A DNA stretch of 64,000 bases, taken from JBNRMW01 sp050309795 (lineage in GTDB: Bacteria; Bacillota_I; Bacilli_A; Erysipelotrichales; Erysipelotrichaceae). Positions 8,410-16,615 of this stretch are shown here, one piece after another; within the stretch, counting starts at the first letter, position 1, and each line of letters opens with the position of its first letter. Position numbers and translations under genes: made by a program. The DNA is taken from the NCBI GenBank assembly GCA_050309795.1, contig JBNRMW010000019.1, positions 1 to 64,000 on the forward strand, given 5' to 3'. The notes under the pieces are model-generated. The model had not been told where the DNA came from. It worked only from the letters and a program-made list of their open reading frames with translations, and searched no databases.

Positions 8410-10041
8410 TTAGCGGTCCGTGATATCCACCACTTGTTGATGGTTCACATAATAAATGTGGTCGTATTGATGCTGGGTGTCCTTGAAGAGAACATGGGAA
8501 ACATTCAAAACCATGACGCCCTCTAAAGCCAATAATGTTTGTTCGATTTGGCGCGCCATGTGGTCGTCAAGACTTGCGAAGGCTTCGTCAAGATAAAGAA
8601 TCTTCGATTGACGAATTAAACCTCGAGCAATCGCTATCCGAGCTTTTTGCCCACCGGAAACATTTTTTCCATCATCCACAATAATATGGTCCACGCCACG
8701 TTCCAAACCACTCACAAAATCTTCTAGTCCAGCATCCTGGATGGCTTGGTTTAGTTGTTGGTCGCTATAGTCTTTGAAGAGGGTGATGTTGTTACGAACA
8801 CTGTCTTCAAAAAGGAAAACCTTTTGTTCAATATTGGAGATGTGTTGGAAATAGTCCATCTTCTTAATATCTTTGAGAATATGACCATCAATTTCTATCA
8901 CGCCCGAATCTGGATTAAAGTATTTTCTTAATAGTCTTAATAAGGTGCTCTTCCCTTTACCGCTTGGACCAAGAATTAAATACTTTTTACCCATTTCAAA
9001 GGAGACGTTTACACCATCGAAGATGGGGGTTTGTGGATCATACTCAAAATGGACATCTTTAAATGTGATCCCTTCCTGGATATCGGTTAGCTCGATGGTT
9101 TCTTCATACTCCAATTTATTGCGTAAAGTATCGTCCATGGTTTCAATGACTTTAAACGTTGAACGAATCCTTGGTAAAAATTCCGTCATGTTCATTAAAG
9201 GCCAAAGAATCCGGTTAATATTATTAATAATTAAAATAACCGAGCCGACTTGGATGCCGGCTTGTTTAGAATATTGAGCTAACCAAAATAAACCAAAGAA
9301 GGCGGCGGCATTCATCAAAAAACTATTCATAAAGGAAATGTACGTTTCTTTTTTGTCAATTTCATAACCCTTATGTTGAACTAACGCAGAATGCTGGTTA
9401 TAAGAATCCGAAATCCGTTGATCTAAATTATTGTTTTTAATAATAGAGAAGGCGGAAAGCACTTCTTTGATGTAATCGGTATAGTTCTTTAACAAGATTG
9501 ATTTTTGAGACTCTGGTTTCTCCAGGGGTTTACCCATCAACAACGAACCAATAACAATTAAAATAACTACTCCACCAATTACCATCATCAACGTTAAATC
9601 AATGGAAACAATGACCAAAATCCCTGTAACCAAAAGTAAAAAGCCATAAACAATCTCACGTACAGGTACTAAGAATCTTGTTTCAATGGTATTCATATCG
9701 TTGGTTAAATTGGATAGATACAAGGCGTTACGTTCGTCTTGGAACTCGTTAATATTTTTTGTAAACAGTTTTTTAATATAGGTGTTTTTAACCTCTAAAT
9801 TAAATTTCTTGGTCCAATTAGCGGAGGTATAGGCCACCAAGCCTTGAGCGGGAATATTTAATAACGTAAAGAGCGCTAAAGGAAGTAGATTCGCCTTCAT
9901 GCCTTCAAAATCGGTGGCGAGAGCTAAGTTAAGCATTTCACTGGAATAAACCAGGGCTAAAGTACTAAATCCAATCGCAAATATTGCGGACAAGATAAAA
10001 GGGAAACCGTAAGTTAAAGATTTTAAAATCGTTTTTTTCAT
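8410..10041 (-). CDS. ABC transporter, fused membrane and ATPase domains (heterodimer half 2)
   Basis: 543 residues: an exporter-type six-helix membrane domain (about 1-300) and a C-terminal ATPase. Walker A is G-P-S-G-K-G-K-S-T (about 358), the signature V-S-G-G-Q-K about 462, Walker B I-L-Y-L-D-E about 480 and the H-loop in V-S-H. The Lys in the Walker A fifth position and V-S-G-G-Q instead of L-S-G-G-Q differ slightly from the partner. It overlaps the upstream half by 4 bases, so the two are translationally coupled and form an ABC-B exporter. Cargo unknown; lipid, drug or peptide export are possible. Confidence 0.88.
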   Translation of the reverse strand: MKKTILKSLTYGFPFILSAIFAIGFSTLALVYSSEMLNLALATDFEGMKANLLPLALFTLLNIPAQGLVAYTSANWTKKFNLEVKNTYIKKLFTKNINEFQDERNALYLSNLTNDMNTIETRFLVPVREIVYGFLLLVTGILVIVSIDLTLMMVIGGVVILIVIGSLLMGKPLEKPESQKSILLKNYTDYIKEVLSAFSIIKNNNLDQRISDSYNQHSALVQHKGYEIDKKETYISFMNSFLMNAAAFFGLFWLAQYSKQAGIQVGSVILIINNINRILWPLMNMTEFLPRIRSTFKVIETMDDTLRNKLEYEETIELTDIQEGITFKDVHFEYDPQTPIFDGVNVSFEMGKKYLILGPSGKGKSTLLRLLRKYFNPDSGVIEIDGHILKDIKKMDYFQHISNIEQKVFLFEDSVRNNITLFKDYSDQQLNQAIQDAGLEDFVSGLERGVDHIIVDDGKNVSGGQKARIAIARGLIRQSKILYLDEAFASLDDHMARQIEQTLLALEGVMVLNVSHVLFKDTQHQYDHIYYVNHQQVVDITDR

Positions 10042-11693
10042 AGCAGCTCCTTATCGAGTTGGAAGTAGTCGTTCACCGAGGTTTGTTTGACTTGTTGGTT
10101 GGTAATTTGTAACACACCATCGTATTGGTCGGTAATACCCTCATAAAAACGATGGGAAATGGCGACTACGGTAGCATCCAGATTTAAAATGGTTTCTTCA
10201 ATGCTGGCCCCTAATTGGGCATCCAAGCTCGAAGTAGCTTCGTCGATAAACAAAATCGAACTATCTTTCACTAGAGCCCGGGCGATGGATATCCGTTGGC
10301 GTTGACCGCCGGAGAGGTTTTTCCCATTCTCATCCAAAACGGTTTCAAGTCCTTGGGGTAATTCATCGATAAATTCTTGTAAGCCGGATTGTTCAATGGC
10401 TCGTTGAAGACGTTCTGGGCGGACGTCCTGATAGAGGGTAATATTATTGTAAATGGTATCGCTGAACAGGAAGACATTTTGATAAACAAAGGCCAAGTGG
10501 CGATTGAGATCTTGGGTATTAATTTCTTGAAGATTGACCCCGTCGTAGGTAATCACCCCGTGATCGGGTGTGTAAACTTTCGAGAACAGATGGAGCAATG
10601 TGGTCTTGCCGGAACCAGATGGACCTTTTAACAAGTATTTCTTGTTTTTCTCTATCGTAAAACGAGCATTTTCGATGACGGGTTGGTGGGGATCATAACC
10701 ATAGCGAACATGGTGAAACTGAATAGCTTGCTCGAAACTAAATGGTTTTTCACCTTGTGGTATCTCGTGCTGTGTTTCGGGAAGGGCGATTTTATTGTAG
10801 ATTTGAACACTTGCTTTAAAACGATTAATAATGGAAAACAAGTAAACGAGATGCCAAATAATCATGCTTTGAAATTCCATGGCTAAAATGGCAGTTTGAA
10901 CACTCATCGTTTGATTGTAAATTTGATAACTCATTAAAAGAATAGCGAAAGTATTAAAGATTGTGGCGATGGTTTCATGAATTTTCTCTTGAAGAAAACT
11001 TACTAAGGAAAAATCACGTTTTTTGTTTTCAACTTCTTTTACACGATCACGAAACTTTAAACGAAACAACTCTTCGACATGATTGAGCTTTAAGATTTCA
11101 AGGCCTGAAATCGTATTGGAAGCCTCGACGGAGAATTGTTCGTTTTTTAAAGAGGTTTCTTGACGTAACTGGACGATCTTATTTTCAAACAATTTGGTAA
11201 TTAAAACCATCAATCCCATTCCTACCAGAGTTATGAGGGCTAGAGGAATATTGGTGAAAAACAGAAACACAAAGACAACGATAAACACGCCTAAATTTAC
11301 TATAATATTCAATAGGGATAAGAAAAAATCTTGTTCAAAAAGATTAATATCGTTAACTAAATTTGAAACGTAGACATCCTTACTTTTTCGGGCAAAATTT
11401 TGATAGTCTTGATTTAGAATTTTTTGAAACGCAATTTTCCGAACATCCAGTAAAATATCTCGCATATAACCGATCCTTAAAAAACGGGAAAGGACCTGTG
11501 TCAGCGGACCAACCACAATAATTAACAAGCCTAACAGCAATAATTGAGTGAATTCAATGTCCTCAACAAGGGAGCTAACCAGGGTCGCAAAAGCAAAGCT
11601 GAACAAGACATTATTAAAAATTGGAATGAGACTTCCAATCGCATATTTAATAAAGCCGCCTTTGCGTTGTTGTAAGAGTTCTTTTAAAGTCAT
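10038..11693 (-). CDS. ABC transporter, fused membrane and ATPase domains (heterodimer half 1)
   Basis: 551 residues with the same plan as its partner: six-helix membrane domain then ATPase with Walker A G-P-S-G-S-G-K-T-T (about 359), signature L-S-G-G-Q-R-Q-R (about 461) and Walker B I-L-F-I-D-E-A-T-S-S-L-D (about 480). All catalytic residues look canonical. First gene of a two- or three-gene minus-strand operon; GGAG lies 5 bases before the ATG. The hydrophobic N-terminal region and lack of a peptidase C39 domain argue against a bacteriocin-processing exporter. Cargo unknown. Confidence 0.88.
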   Translation of the reverse strand: MTLKELLQQRKGGFIKYAIGSLIPIFNNVLFSFAFATLVSSLVEDIEFTQLLLLGLLIIVVGPLTQVLSRFLRIGYMRDILLDVRKIAFQKILNQDYQNFARKSKDVYVSNLVNDINLFEQDFFLSLLNIIVNLGVFIVVFVFLFFTNIPLALITLVGMGLMVLITKLFENKIVQLRQETSLKNEQFSVEASNTISGLEILKLNHVEELFRLKFRDRVKEVENKKRDFSLVSFLQEKIHETIATIFNTFAILLMSYQIYNQTMSVQTAILAMEFQSMIIWHLVYLFSIINRFKASVQIYNKIALPETQHEIPQGEKPFSFEQAIQFHHVRYGYDPHQPVIENARFTIEKNKKYLLKGPSGSGKTTLLHLFSKVYTPDHGVITYDGVNLQEINTQDLNRHLAFVYQNVFLFSDTIYNNITLYQDVRPERLQRAIEQSGLQEFIDELPQGLETVLDENGKNLSGGQRQRISIARALVKDSSILFIDEATSSLDAQLGASIEETILNLDATVVAISHRFYEGITDQYDGVLQITNQQVKQTSVNDYFQLDKELL

Positions 11694-11773
11694 GGTTGCT
11701 CCAATTTCAGCTAGTTAATTGTATCACAGTTATAGGTAATATCTATACTTTTCCAGTAGAAAAGACGATTATC

Positions 11774-11797
11774 TATAAAAAACACCTTTCGGTGTTT
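11774..11797 (-). terminator. Terminator of the PHP gene
   Basis: AAACACC (11780-11786) pairs with GGTGTTT (11791-11797) around TTTC; on the minus strand it is followed by TTTTTTATAG. It lies a few bases past the PHP stop codon. Confidence 0.8.
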
Positions 11798-11803
11798 AGA
11801 TGT

Positions 11804-12688
11804 TTAGTTAATTGCTGCTAGAAAGGCTTCAATAAGGGCTTCTTCGTTTTCAACTTCGACGCCACCTAAGGTAATTGCTGGTTTGTTTTTCCCGTGATAG
11901 TCGGAACCAACGGTGACAAAGACATCGAGCTCGTTGGCTAATTCCAAATAAAATTGGGTTGTTTCAGCATCATGATAGCTTGAATAGGCTTCAATGCCCT
12001 TTAAGCCATAGCTCATGATGTCGATAGCCATCTCGCGATTTCGTCCGATATTATTTCCCGGATGCGCAAAAACAGGAACCCCACCTGCCTTGGTGATTAG
12101 GGTAATCGCTTCTTCTAAACTAATATAGGTCATCGGTACAAAAGCTGGTTTGCCTTGAGCACAAATGTCCCAATAGAAGTTAACATAGGGATTGTCACTC
12201 CGAGCACCACCTGGTCGTAATGGCAGTAATAGTGGATGGTTGTCATTACGTGGATCAGCGAGGGCGATTTCAGCAATCATTTCCGCAACGACGATGCCTT
12301 CGGCACTAATTGCTAGAACTGCTTCGCGGTCAAAATGAATATCGAGAGCAGCGACTTTATCCATTAAAACAGATGAGTTTTCCAATTCCAGTTTACGTAC
12401 CGCTAAATCGTTGGCAAGCAGCGCTTCATCGGTAGGATCAATGTTGTAGCCTAAAATATGTAAGATACGACCATGATATAGGGCGTCTAATTCAATGGCT
12501 GGAATTAGTTGAATGCCATATGTTTCGGCGAAAGGTCGGGCGGGTTTGATTGCTCTGGCCGAATTGTGGTCGGCAATAGCAATAATTTTTAATCCAGATT
12601 CTTTTACTTGGCGCAGCAGTTCTTCAGGACTGAAGTCCCCATCACTGCTGATATTTGTGTGCATATGTAAATCGATGATTTTACTCAT
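11804..12688 (-). CDS. PHP-domain phosphoesterase (RNase AM / TrpH-like)
   Basis: 294 residues. The N-terminal H-M-H-T-N-I-S-S-D-G and I-A-I-A-D-H-N motifs are PHP metal ligands; further ones are H-I-L-G-Y-N-I, F-A-H-P-G-N-N and G-S-D-Y-H-G-K near the end. This is the layout of TrpH/YciV proteins, of which the E. coli member (RNase AM) trims RNA 5' ends and removes nucleotides from pAp. AGGAGG lies 6 bases before the ATG and a TATAAT at 12706-12711 upstream. Monocistronic, bounded by terminators on both sides. Confidence 0.85.
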   Translation of the reverse strand: MSKIIDLHMHTNISSDGDFSPEELLRQVKESGLKIIAIADHNSARAIKPARPFAETYGIQLIPAIELDALYHGRILHILGYNIDPTDEALLANDLAVRKLELENSSVLMDKVAALDIHFDREAVLAISAEGIVVAEMIAEIALADPRNDNHPLLLPLRPGGARSDNPYVNFYWDICAQGKPAFVPMTYISLEEAITLITKAGGVPVFAHPGNNIGRNREMAIDIMSYGLKGIEAYSSYHDAETTQFYLELANELDVFVTVGSDYHGKNKPAITLGGVEVENEEALIEAFLAAIN

Positions 12689-12727
12689 AAGTTCCTCCTG
12701 TATCGATTATAACAAATTCCAAAAAGA

Positions 12728-12760
12728 AAAAGGACTGTAAGGCGAAAGCCTCAGTCCCTT
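12728..12760 (-). terminator. Strong hairpin with minus-strand T-run
   Basis: GGACTG (12732-12737) pairs with CAGTCC (12752-12757), and inside it AGGC-GAAA-GCCT forms a tetraloop stem. On the minus strand CCTTTTTCTTTTT follows. It lies upstream of the PHP promoter, so it must end some other minus-strand transcript coming from the 12.76-13.0 kb gap. Confidence 0.6.
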
Positions 12761-13087
12761 AAAAAGGATAAAAATGAAATCGATCTAACTTCCCTACAAA
12801 ATTAGAAATCGACCCATCTTTCATTAATTGTAGCATATTATAAATAGAAAAAGCTATAAATTGGCTCAAATAACCTGAAATAGCTTCAAACATGAATAAT
12901 AGTTCATGTTTGTATTTGATAGTTAGAGTGGATTTTGAAAACATTGTGAAAAAATAATTATGAAAAATATAAAATTAGAATAGTCCACTAGAGAGTGGAT
13001 TATTACCGATTTTACTTTGTGAAAATATGATTTTAAACAAAAAATGAAATCGCTTCCAATTTCTGTTCGCAATTAAAAAAGAGTCGC
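12761..13087. other. Gene-poor AT-rich gap with inverted repeats
   Basis: No convincing gene. A minus-strand 61-codon frame (12759-12944) ends at the terminator above but has no ribosome binding site. The gap holds a perfect 10-bp inverted repeat with a 6-base loop (12887-12896 and 12903-12912) and a second one, TCCACT-AGAG-AGTGGA (about 12983-12998). A minus-strand TGCTACAAT about 12831-12839 could start a short RNA ending at the terminator, but that is conjecture. The rest is plain AT-rich sequence. Confidence 0.4.
13045..13058 (+). promoter_or_regulatory. Possible catabolite-responsive (cre) element
   Basis: The 14 bases read TGAAATCGCTTCCA, one mismatch from the TGWAANCGNTNWCA cre consensus bound by CcpA. 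It lies about 30 bases before a possible -10 box (TATACT, 13088-13093) upstream of the reductase remnant. A single chance match is possible; no ccpA gene is in the window. Confidence 0.35.
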
Positions 13088-13103
13088 TATACTAAGGTCA
13101 AAG

Positions 13104-13119
13104 ATGAATGGTCGTTCAT
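13104..13119 (+). promoter_or_regulatory. Palindromic operator-like site before the reductase remnant
   Basis: ATGAAT-GGTC-GTTCAT is a 6-bp inverted repeat (one G-T pair) lying just after the likely transcription start of the fabG/phaB-like remnant. It resembles TetR-family (FadR/PaaR-type) operators in its TGAATG half-site. The regulator, if any, is not adjacent. Confidence 0.3.
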
Positions 13120-13150
13120 GTTTGACGGCCAACAATTAAATGGAGGAAAT

Positions 13151-13974
13151 ATGAGATTAAGATGGAAAAGTTGCTTTAGTTAACGGAGGCGCTCAAGGAC
13201 TAGGGCAAGCAATGTGCGAACGTTTTGCTAAAGAAGGGGCGAAAGTCGTTGCTTTAGATATGTCGCCAATGACGTATGAACATGAAAATGTAGCGTACAT
13301 ACAACTCAATGTCGTCGATACCGAAGGGGCTAAAAAAGTCTTTGACGAAATCGTTGAAAAATACGGACGCAATGATATTTTAGTCAATAATGCGGGGATT
13401 ACGCGTGATGCCATGACCTGTAAAATGTCGGACGAACAATGGGACTTAGTTATGGATGTGAACTTAAAGGGAACCTTTAACTTAACACGCCATGTTGGTC
13501 CGTATATGGAAGTCCAAGGTGGCGGATCAATTATCAATATTTCAAGTGTCGTTGGCACCTATGGAAATATTGGTCAAGCCAACTATGCTGCAACGAAAGC
13601 TGGTGTGGTCACTGGCACACGCAAAAGTGATGGGCTTAGGTCCAACACCTGCGATTAAGATGGCCCTAGAGCAAGCAGAATTAACGCTTGACGATATGGA
13701 TGTCATCGAACTTAATGAAGCTTTTGCGGCTCAGTCCCTTGGCGTCGTTCATGAATTGGTGGAAACTTTTGGAGTAGATAAAGACGCTCTATTAGCGAAA
13801 ACCAATATCTTGGGTGGAGCGATTGCCCTTGGACATCCAATTGGGGCAAGTGGCAACCGCATCCTTGTTACCTTGGTTCACTTAATGAAGAAACATGGTT
13901 ACAAGTATGGACTCGCAACGCTCTGTATTGGTGGCGGAATGGGAACAGCAGTTGTTTTAAAGAATGTTGAGTAG
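13151..13974 (+). pseudogene. Chimeric remnant: acetoacetyl-CoA reductase (PhaB/FabG) N-part joined to thiolase C-part
   Basis: A ribosome site (GGAGGAAAT) and ATG at 13151 begin M-R-L, then the frame shifts within 9 bases and continues as a short-chain dehydrogenase from 13161: V-N-G-G-A-Q-G-L-G (cofactor loop), N-N-A-G, and Y-A-A-T-K of the catalytic site. At about 13605-13625 it changes, out of frame, into the last ~120 residues of an acetyl-CoA acetyltransferase: N-E-A-F-A-A-Q, G-H-P-I-G-A-S-G (catalytic His) and C-I-G-G-G-M-G (catalytic Cys). The reductase C-terminus and the thiolase N-terminus with its nucleophile Cys are missing. This looks like an internal deletion in a phaB-phaA type pair. 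Neither enzyme can be functional. Confidence 0.8.
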
Positions 13975-13997
13975 GAGGCCTCTGGTCTCCTTTTTCT
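13974..13997 (+). terminator. Terminator after the thiolase remnant
   Basis: GGAGGCC (13974-13980) pairs with GGTCTCC (13984-13990) with one G-T pair and a TCT loop, followed by TTTTTCT. It overlaps the stop codon of the thiolase fragment. Confidence 0.75.
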
Positions 13998-14068
13998 ATG
14001 GGCATATATACTGTAAATTCAGTCATCTTTGTTATAATCAATCCGTATTGAAATGAGGTAATGAACAG

Positions 14069-14878
14069 ATGGATATTAAATTAGCGGTCTTCGATATCGA
14101 CGGCACACTCGTCACCCATGGGACGCATATTTTATTAGATTCGACGATTGAGTCGATACATAAACTTCAAGAAAAGGGTATAAAAGTAGCAATTGCTAGT
14201 GGACGAGCCCTTTATTCATTTGACCAAGAAGTCTTAGACCGAGTGGAATTTGACTATTTAATTAGCGCTAATGGTGCCTATATCTACGATCAAATTAACG
14301 AAAAAGATGTTTATCGTCATCGTTATTCATCGGAATTAGTGGAATCATTTACAAAAAAAGTTCAAGAAGCACAGGGGAGCCTGATGTATCAAATGGTTAA
14401 AAATGGGTATTCCTATGTTGACTATGAAGGCTTAGCCCAGAAGATGCTGGAATATCTAAATATGCATGAATCCAAAATTTTAAATTATGACGATAAACAA
14501 GATAAGCATTTAGAAGAAGCTCCACATCATATTATTACCCGGATTCCTGAAGCAGCCTTTGCTGATTTTCAAGAACAGTTCCCAGAATTAAAATTCACAC
14601 GATTTTTACCCGATATGTATGATGTCAATGATCATGTAATTAATAAAGCAAATGCTGTGAAGTATATCGCCCAGGATTTAGGTATCCAATTAGCTGAAGT
14701 GATTGCTTTTGGCGATGGATTAAATGATTTAGAAATGCTCTCTGAAGTAAAAATTGCTATAGCCATGGGCAATGCAGAACCCGGGCTGAAGAAAGTCGCC
14801 GATTATGTGACGACCAACTCCGAAGAAGGGGGCATAAAACAAGGATTGATTCATTACGGAATTATTGAAGATTTCTAG
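14069..14878 (+). CDS. Cof-type HAD-superfamily hydrolase
   Basis: 269 residues, second HAD IIB phosphatase in the window. Motif I is D-I-D-G-T-L-V, motif II I-A-S-G-R, motif IV G-D-G-L-N-D-L-E-M-L, and the C-terminal A-I-A-M-G-N-A and Y-V-T-T-N-S-E-E-G-G blocks are typical of the YidA/Cof group. It is closer to the classical YidA pattern than the gene at 6339. Substrate unknown (sugar or nucleotide phosphate likely). A TATAAT at about 14033-14038 and GAGGT precede it, and it ends in its own terminator, so it is probably monocistronic. Confidence 0.88.
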   Translation: MDIKLAVFDIDGTLVTHGTHILLDSTIESIHKLQEKGIKVAIASGRALYSFDQEVLDRVEFDYLISANGAYIYDQINEKDVYRHRYSSELVESFTKKVQEAQGSLMYQMVKNGYSYVDYEGLAQKMLEYLNMHESKILNYDDKQDKHLEEAPHHIITRIPEAAFADFQEQFPELKFTRFLPDMYDVNDHVINKANAVKYIAQDLGIQLAEVIAFGDGLNDLEMLSEVKIAIAMGNAEPGLKKVADYVTTNSEEGGIKQGLIHYGIIEDF

Positions 14879-14882
14879 ACAC

Positions 14883-14910
14883 AAAAAAAGCCGAGTTGTT
14901 TCGGCTTTTT
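14883..14910. terminator. Bidirectional terminator between HAD gene and deoC
   Basis: AAAAAGCCGA (14885-14894) pairs perfectly with TCGGCTTTTT (14901-14910), 6-base loop, with U-runs on both strands; it serves the converging HAD and deoC genes. Confidence 0.85.
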
Positions 14911-14927
14911 GCTTGATTGGACTTATT

Positions 14928-15683
14928 TTAGTAAGAATCGGTACTAACGGTTGAATCTAAACCAAGAACCACAGGTACCGAGCGGTAACCAACGCCCATA
15001 CGGTCGATTCCCATGTCAATTAGATGTAAGAAGTGCTCGCGCGTACGGATGGCCCCACTGCCTTTAACCTTACATTTTCCAGCGACTTCATCCATCATGA
15101 TTTGAACAACTTCAACGGTTGCCCCTTTGTTTTCGTGCCCAGTTAAGAAGCCAGTACTTGATTTAACAAAATCTGCTCCAACTTCAACACAGATTTGGCA
15201 GAGTTTACGAATGTGTTCTTCTTGTAATGCATCGGTTTCAAAGATGACTTTGAGTTCGCGTCCATATTTATGGCTAGTGTCAACACAAGCTTGTAAGTCT
15301 TTTTTAATAGCTTCGTATTCACCACTGAGGGCTAGACCGAAGTTAACAACGATGTCAATCTCTTTAACGGAGTCGTATTTTGCGACATCTTCAATTTGTT
15401 GGACACGAGAAGCTGTTGAGCTAGTTCCGAAGGGGAAATCTACAACCGGGCAGAGCATGGTTTCACTACCAGCGACTAATGGTTCACAAAATTCCATATA
15501 GGCTGGATTGATACAAATGGTTGCACATCCGAGTTGGACACCATCTTTGGTGAGTTCTTCAATCTCTTTGAGAGTGAATTCTGGTTTTAGAACCGAATAG
15601 TCAATATATTGAGCTAGTTGTTTTGTTGTCATTGCTGCTGCTTTGAGTTTTGTCATTGATCTTTCTAGGATATCTTTGTTCAT
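14928..15683 (-). CDS. deoC: Deoxyribose-phosphate aldolase family protein (divergent paralogue)
   Basis: About 251 residues, TIM-barrel DeoC family. The Schiff-base Lys is in D-F-V-K-S-S-T-G-F, the second Lys in V-K-G-S-G-A-I-R and the catalytic Asp in E-I-D-I-V-V-N. DeoC splits deoxyribose 5-phosphate to acetaldehyde and glyceraldehyde 3-phosphate. The sequence departs from typical DeoC in the N-terminal D-Y-S-V-L-K-P and in a G-H-E-N-K-G insertion after the Schiff-base loop. The frame reaches 15734, but the promoter (-35 TTTACT, extended -10 TGCTATTAT at 15713-15718) puts the transcript start near 15706, so the ATG at 15683 is the likely start. It is divergent from deoR. Confidence 0.82.
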   Translation of the reverse strand: MNKDILERSMTKLKAAAMTTKQLAQYIDYSVLKPEFTLKEIEELTKDGVQLGCATICINPAYMEFCEPLVAGSETMLCPVVDFPFGTSSTASRVQQIEDVAKYDSVKEIDIVVNFGLALSGEYEAIKKDLQACVDTSHKYGRELKVIFETDALQEEHIRKLCQICVEVGADFVKSSTGFLTGHENKGATVEVVQIMMDEVAGKCKVKGSGAIRTREHFLHLIDMGIDRMGVGYRSVPVVLGLDSTVSTDSY

Positions 15684-15712
15684 TTCTGTTCGATATCTTT
15701 CCTCCTGATTGA

Positions 15713-15741
15713 ATAATAGCACGCAAAAAAACAAAAGTAAA
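15713..15741 (-). promoter_or_regulatory. Promoter of deoC
   Basis: On the minus strand TTTACT is followed after 17 bases by TATTAT, which is preceded by TGC (extended -10). The predicted start at about 15706 begins with the Shine-Dalgarno AGGAGG itself, leaving a leader of about 23 bases to the ATG at 15683. Confidence 0.6.
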
Positions 15742-15758
15742 CAGTATATTACAAATTA

Positions 15759-15790
15759 TTTCGAAATACTCGTCATAAAATGTTCGAAAC
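15759..15790. promoter_or_regulatory. Paired TTCGAA operator-like sites between deoC and deoR
   Basis: Two palindromic sites, TTTCGAAA (15759-15766) and GTTCGAAAC (15782-15790), have centres about 23 bases apart, roughly two helix turns, in the divergent deoC-deoR space. DeoR-family repressors bind such repeated sites. They lie between both promoters, fitting joint repression, but binding is inferred. Confidence 0.5.
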
Positions 15791-15814
15791 TGTTCATTTA
15801 ATAGAAAAATAGGG

Positions 15815-15820
15815 TATAAT
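15815..15820 (+). promoter_or_regulatory. -10 box of the deoR-family gene
   Basis: TATAAT 22 bases before the ATG at 15843, with TAAGGGG as ribosome site. A weak -35 candidate (TTCATT, 15793-15798, 16-base spacer) adjoins the TTCGAA operator-like sites. Confidence 0.5.
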
Positions 15821-15842
15821 TAAAGACGTAAGGGGTAATAAT

Positions 15843-16601
15843 ATGATTAAGAGCCACAGATTTGAAAAAATACTAGAAATGATTGAACAAAACGGAATCA
15901 TGACCATCCGTGATTTAGCTCAAATATTGGATGTCACTGAGACAACCATCCGTCGCGATAGTGAAGAGTTAGAACAACAAGGGTTATTGATACGAGTCCA
16001 TGGGGGCGTTAAAAGTTTAAAGCGTAGCACCATTTTATCCAGTCAAGATGAAAAAAGGATGCAAGAACGAACCGAAAACTACAAAGAGAAAAACTTAGTT
16101 GCTAAACGAGCGGCATCTTTTGTTAAGGAAGGAGACTGTGTATTTCTAGATGGGGGGAGCACAATGTTACCGATGCTCAACTATTTAAAAGGAAAGAAAG
16201 TACGGATTGTTTCTCATTCCACCTTATTGGCAGATAATTTTGATGACGATACGTCGGAGTTTTACTTATTGGGGGGAAAATATATATCTCAATATAATAT
16301 GTCCGTGGGGCCAATAACGCTAAATAACCTAGAGCGTTTCAATTTGGACCATGCGTTTATTGGTTGTGCTGGAATCGATTTGTCGCGAAAAATGATTTAT
16401 ACTGCTGAATTAGAAACGATGGCTATCAAAGCTCAAGCGTTGTTGTTAACGAATCACAAATATTTGTTAGTGGATGCTTCTAAATTAGCGGTTAAAGGGT
16501 TTTACAGTTTTGGTGAATTTGAAGATTTTGATGTCATTATTTGTAATGAAGATCCGTCCATCAATAAAGAAGAAATTCCTGGTAACTTTATTTTGATTTA
16601 A
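15843..16601 (+). CDS. DeoR-family transcriptional repressor
   Basis: 252 residues, the classic DeoR length. The N-terminal winged helix shows T-I-R-D-L-A-Q-I-L-D-V-T-E-T-T-I-R-R-D, followed by L-I-R-V-H-G-G, the family signature. The C-terminal sensor domain has F-L-D-G-G-S-T and V-D-A-S-K, which bind a sugar-phosphate effector. Placement opposite deoC, with paired TTCGAA sites between, makes it the likely deoC regulator responding to a deoxyribose or related phosphate. It ends in a long-loop terminator. Confidence 0.88.
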   Translation: MIKSHRFEKILEMIEQNGIMTIRDLAQILDVTETTIRRDSEELEQQGLLIRVHGGVKSLKRSTILSSQDEKRMQERTENYKEKNLVAKRAASFVKEGDCVFLDGGSTMLPMLNYLKGKKVRIVSHSTLLADNFDDDTSEFYLLGGKYISQYNMSVGPITLNNLERFNLDHAFIGCAGIDLSRKMIYTAELETMAIKAQALLLTNHKYLLVDASKLAVKGFYSFGEFEDFDVIICNEDPSINKEEIPGNFILI

Positions 16602-16615
16602 CATTGATTATAAAA

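Noticed and set aside
12770..12790. Second cre-like sequence (TGAAATCGATCTAA)
   Set aside because: One mismatch at a conserved position and it lies inside the unassigned gap without a promoter next to it; likely chance.
12887..12912. CRISPR-like or attachment-site repeat
   Set aside because: Only a single inverted repeat without spaced direct repeats; no cas genes or integrase nearby.
12759..12944. Minus-strand 61-codon open frame in the 12.7-13.1 kb gap
   Set aside because: It has no ribosome binding site, no recognisable family, and contains a perfect inverted repeat; it ends at a terminator but that fits a small RNA equally well. Left as part of the gap.
15684..15734. N-terminal extension of the 14.9-kb deoC
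   Set aside because: The predicted transcription start near 15706 lies inside it and the extra residues do not resemble DeoC N-termini.
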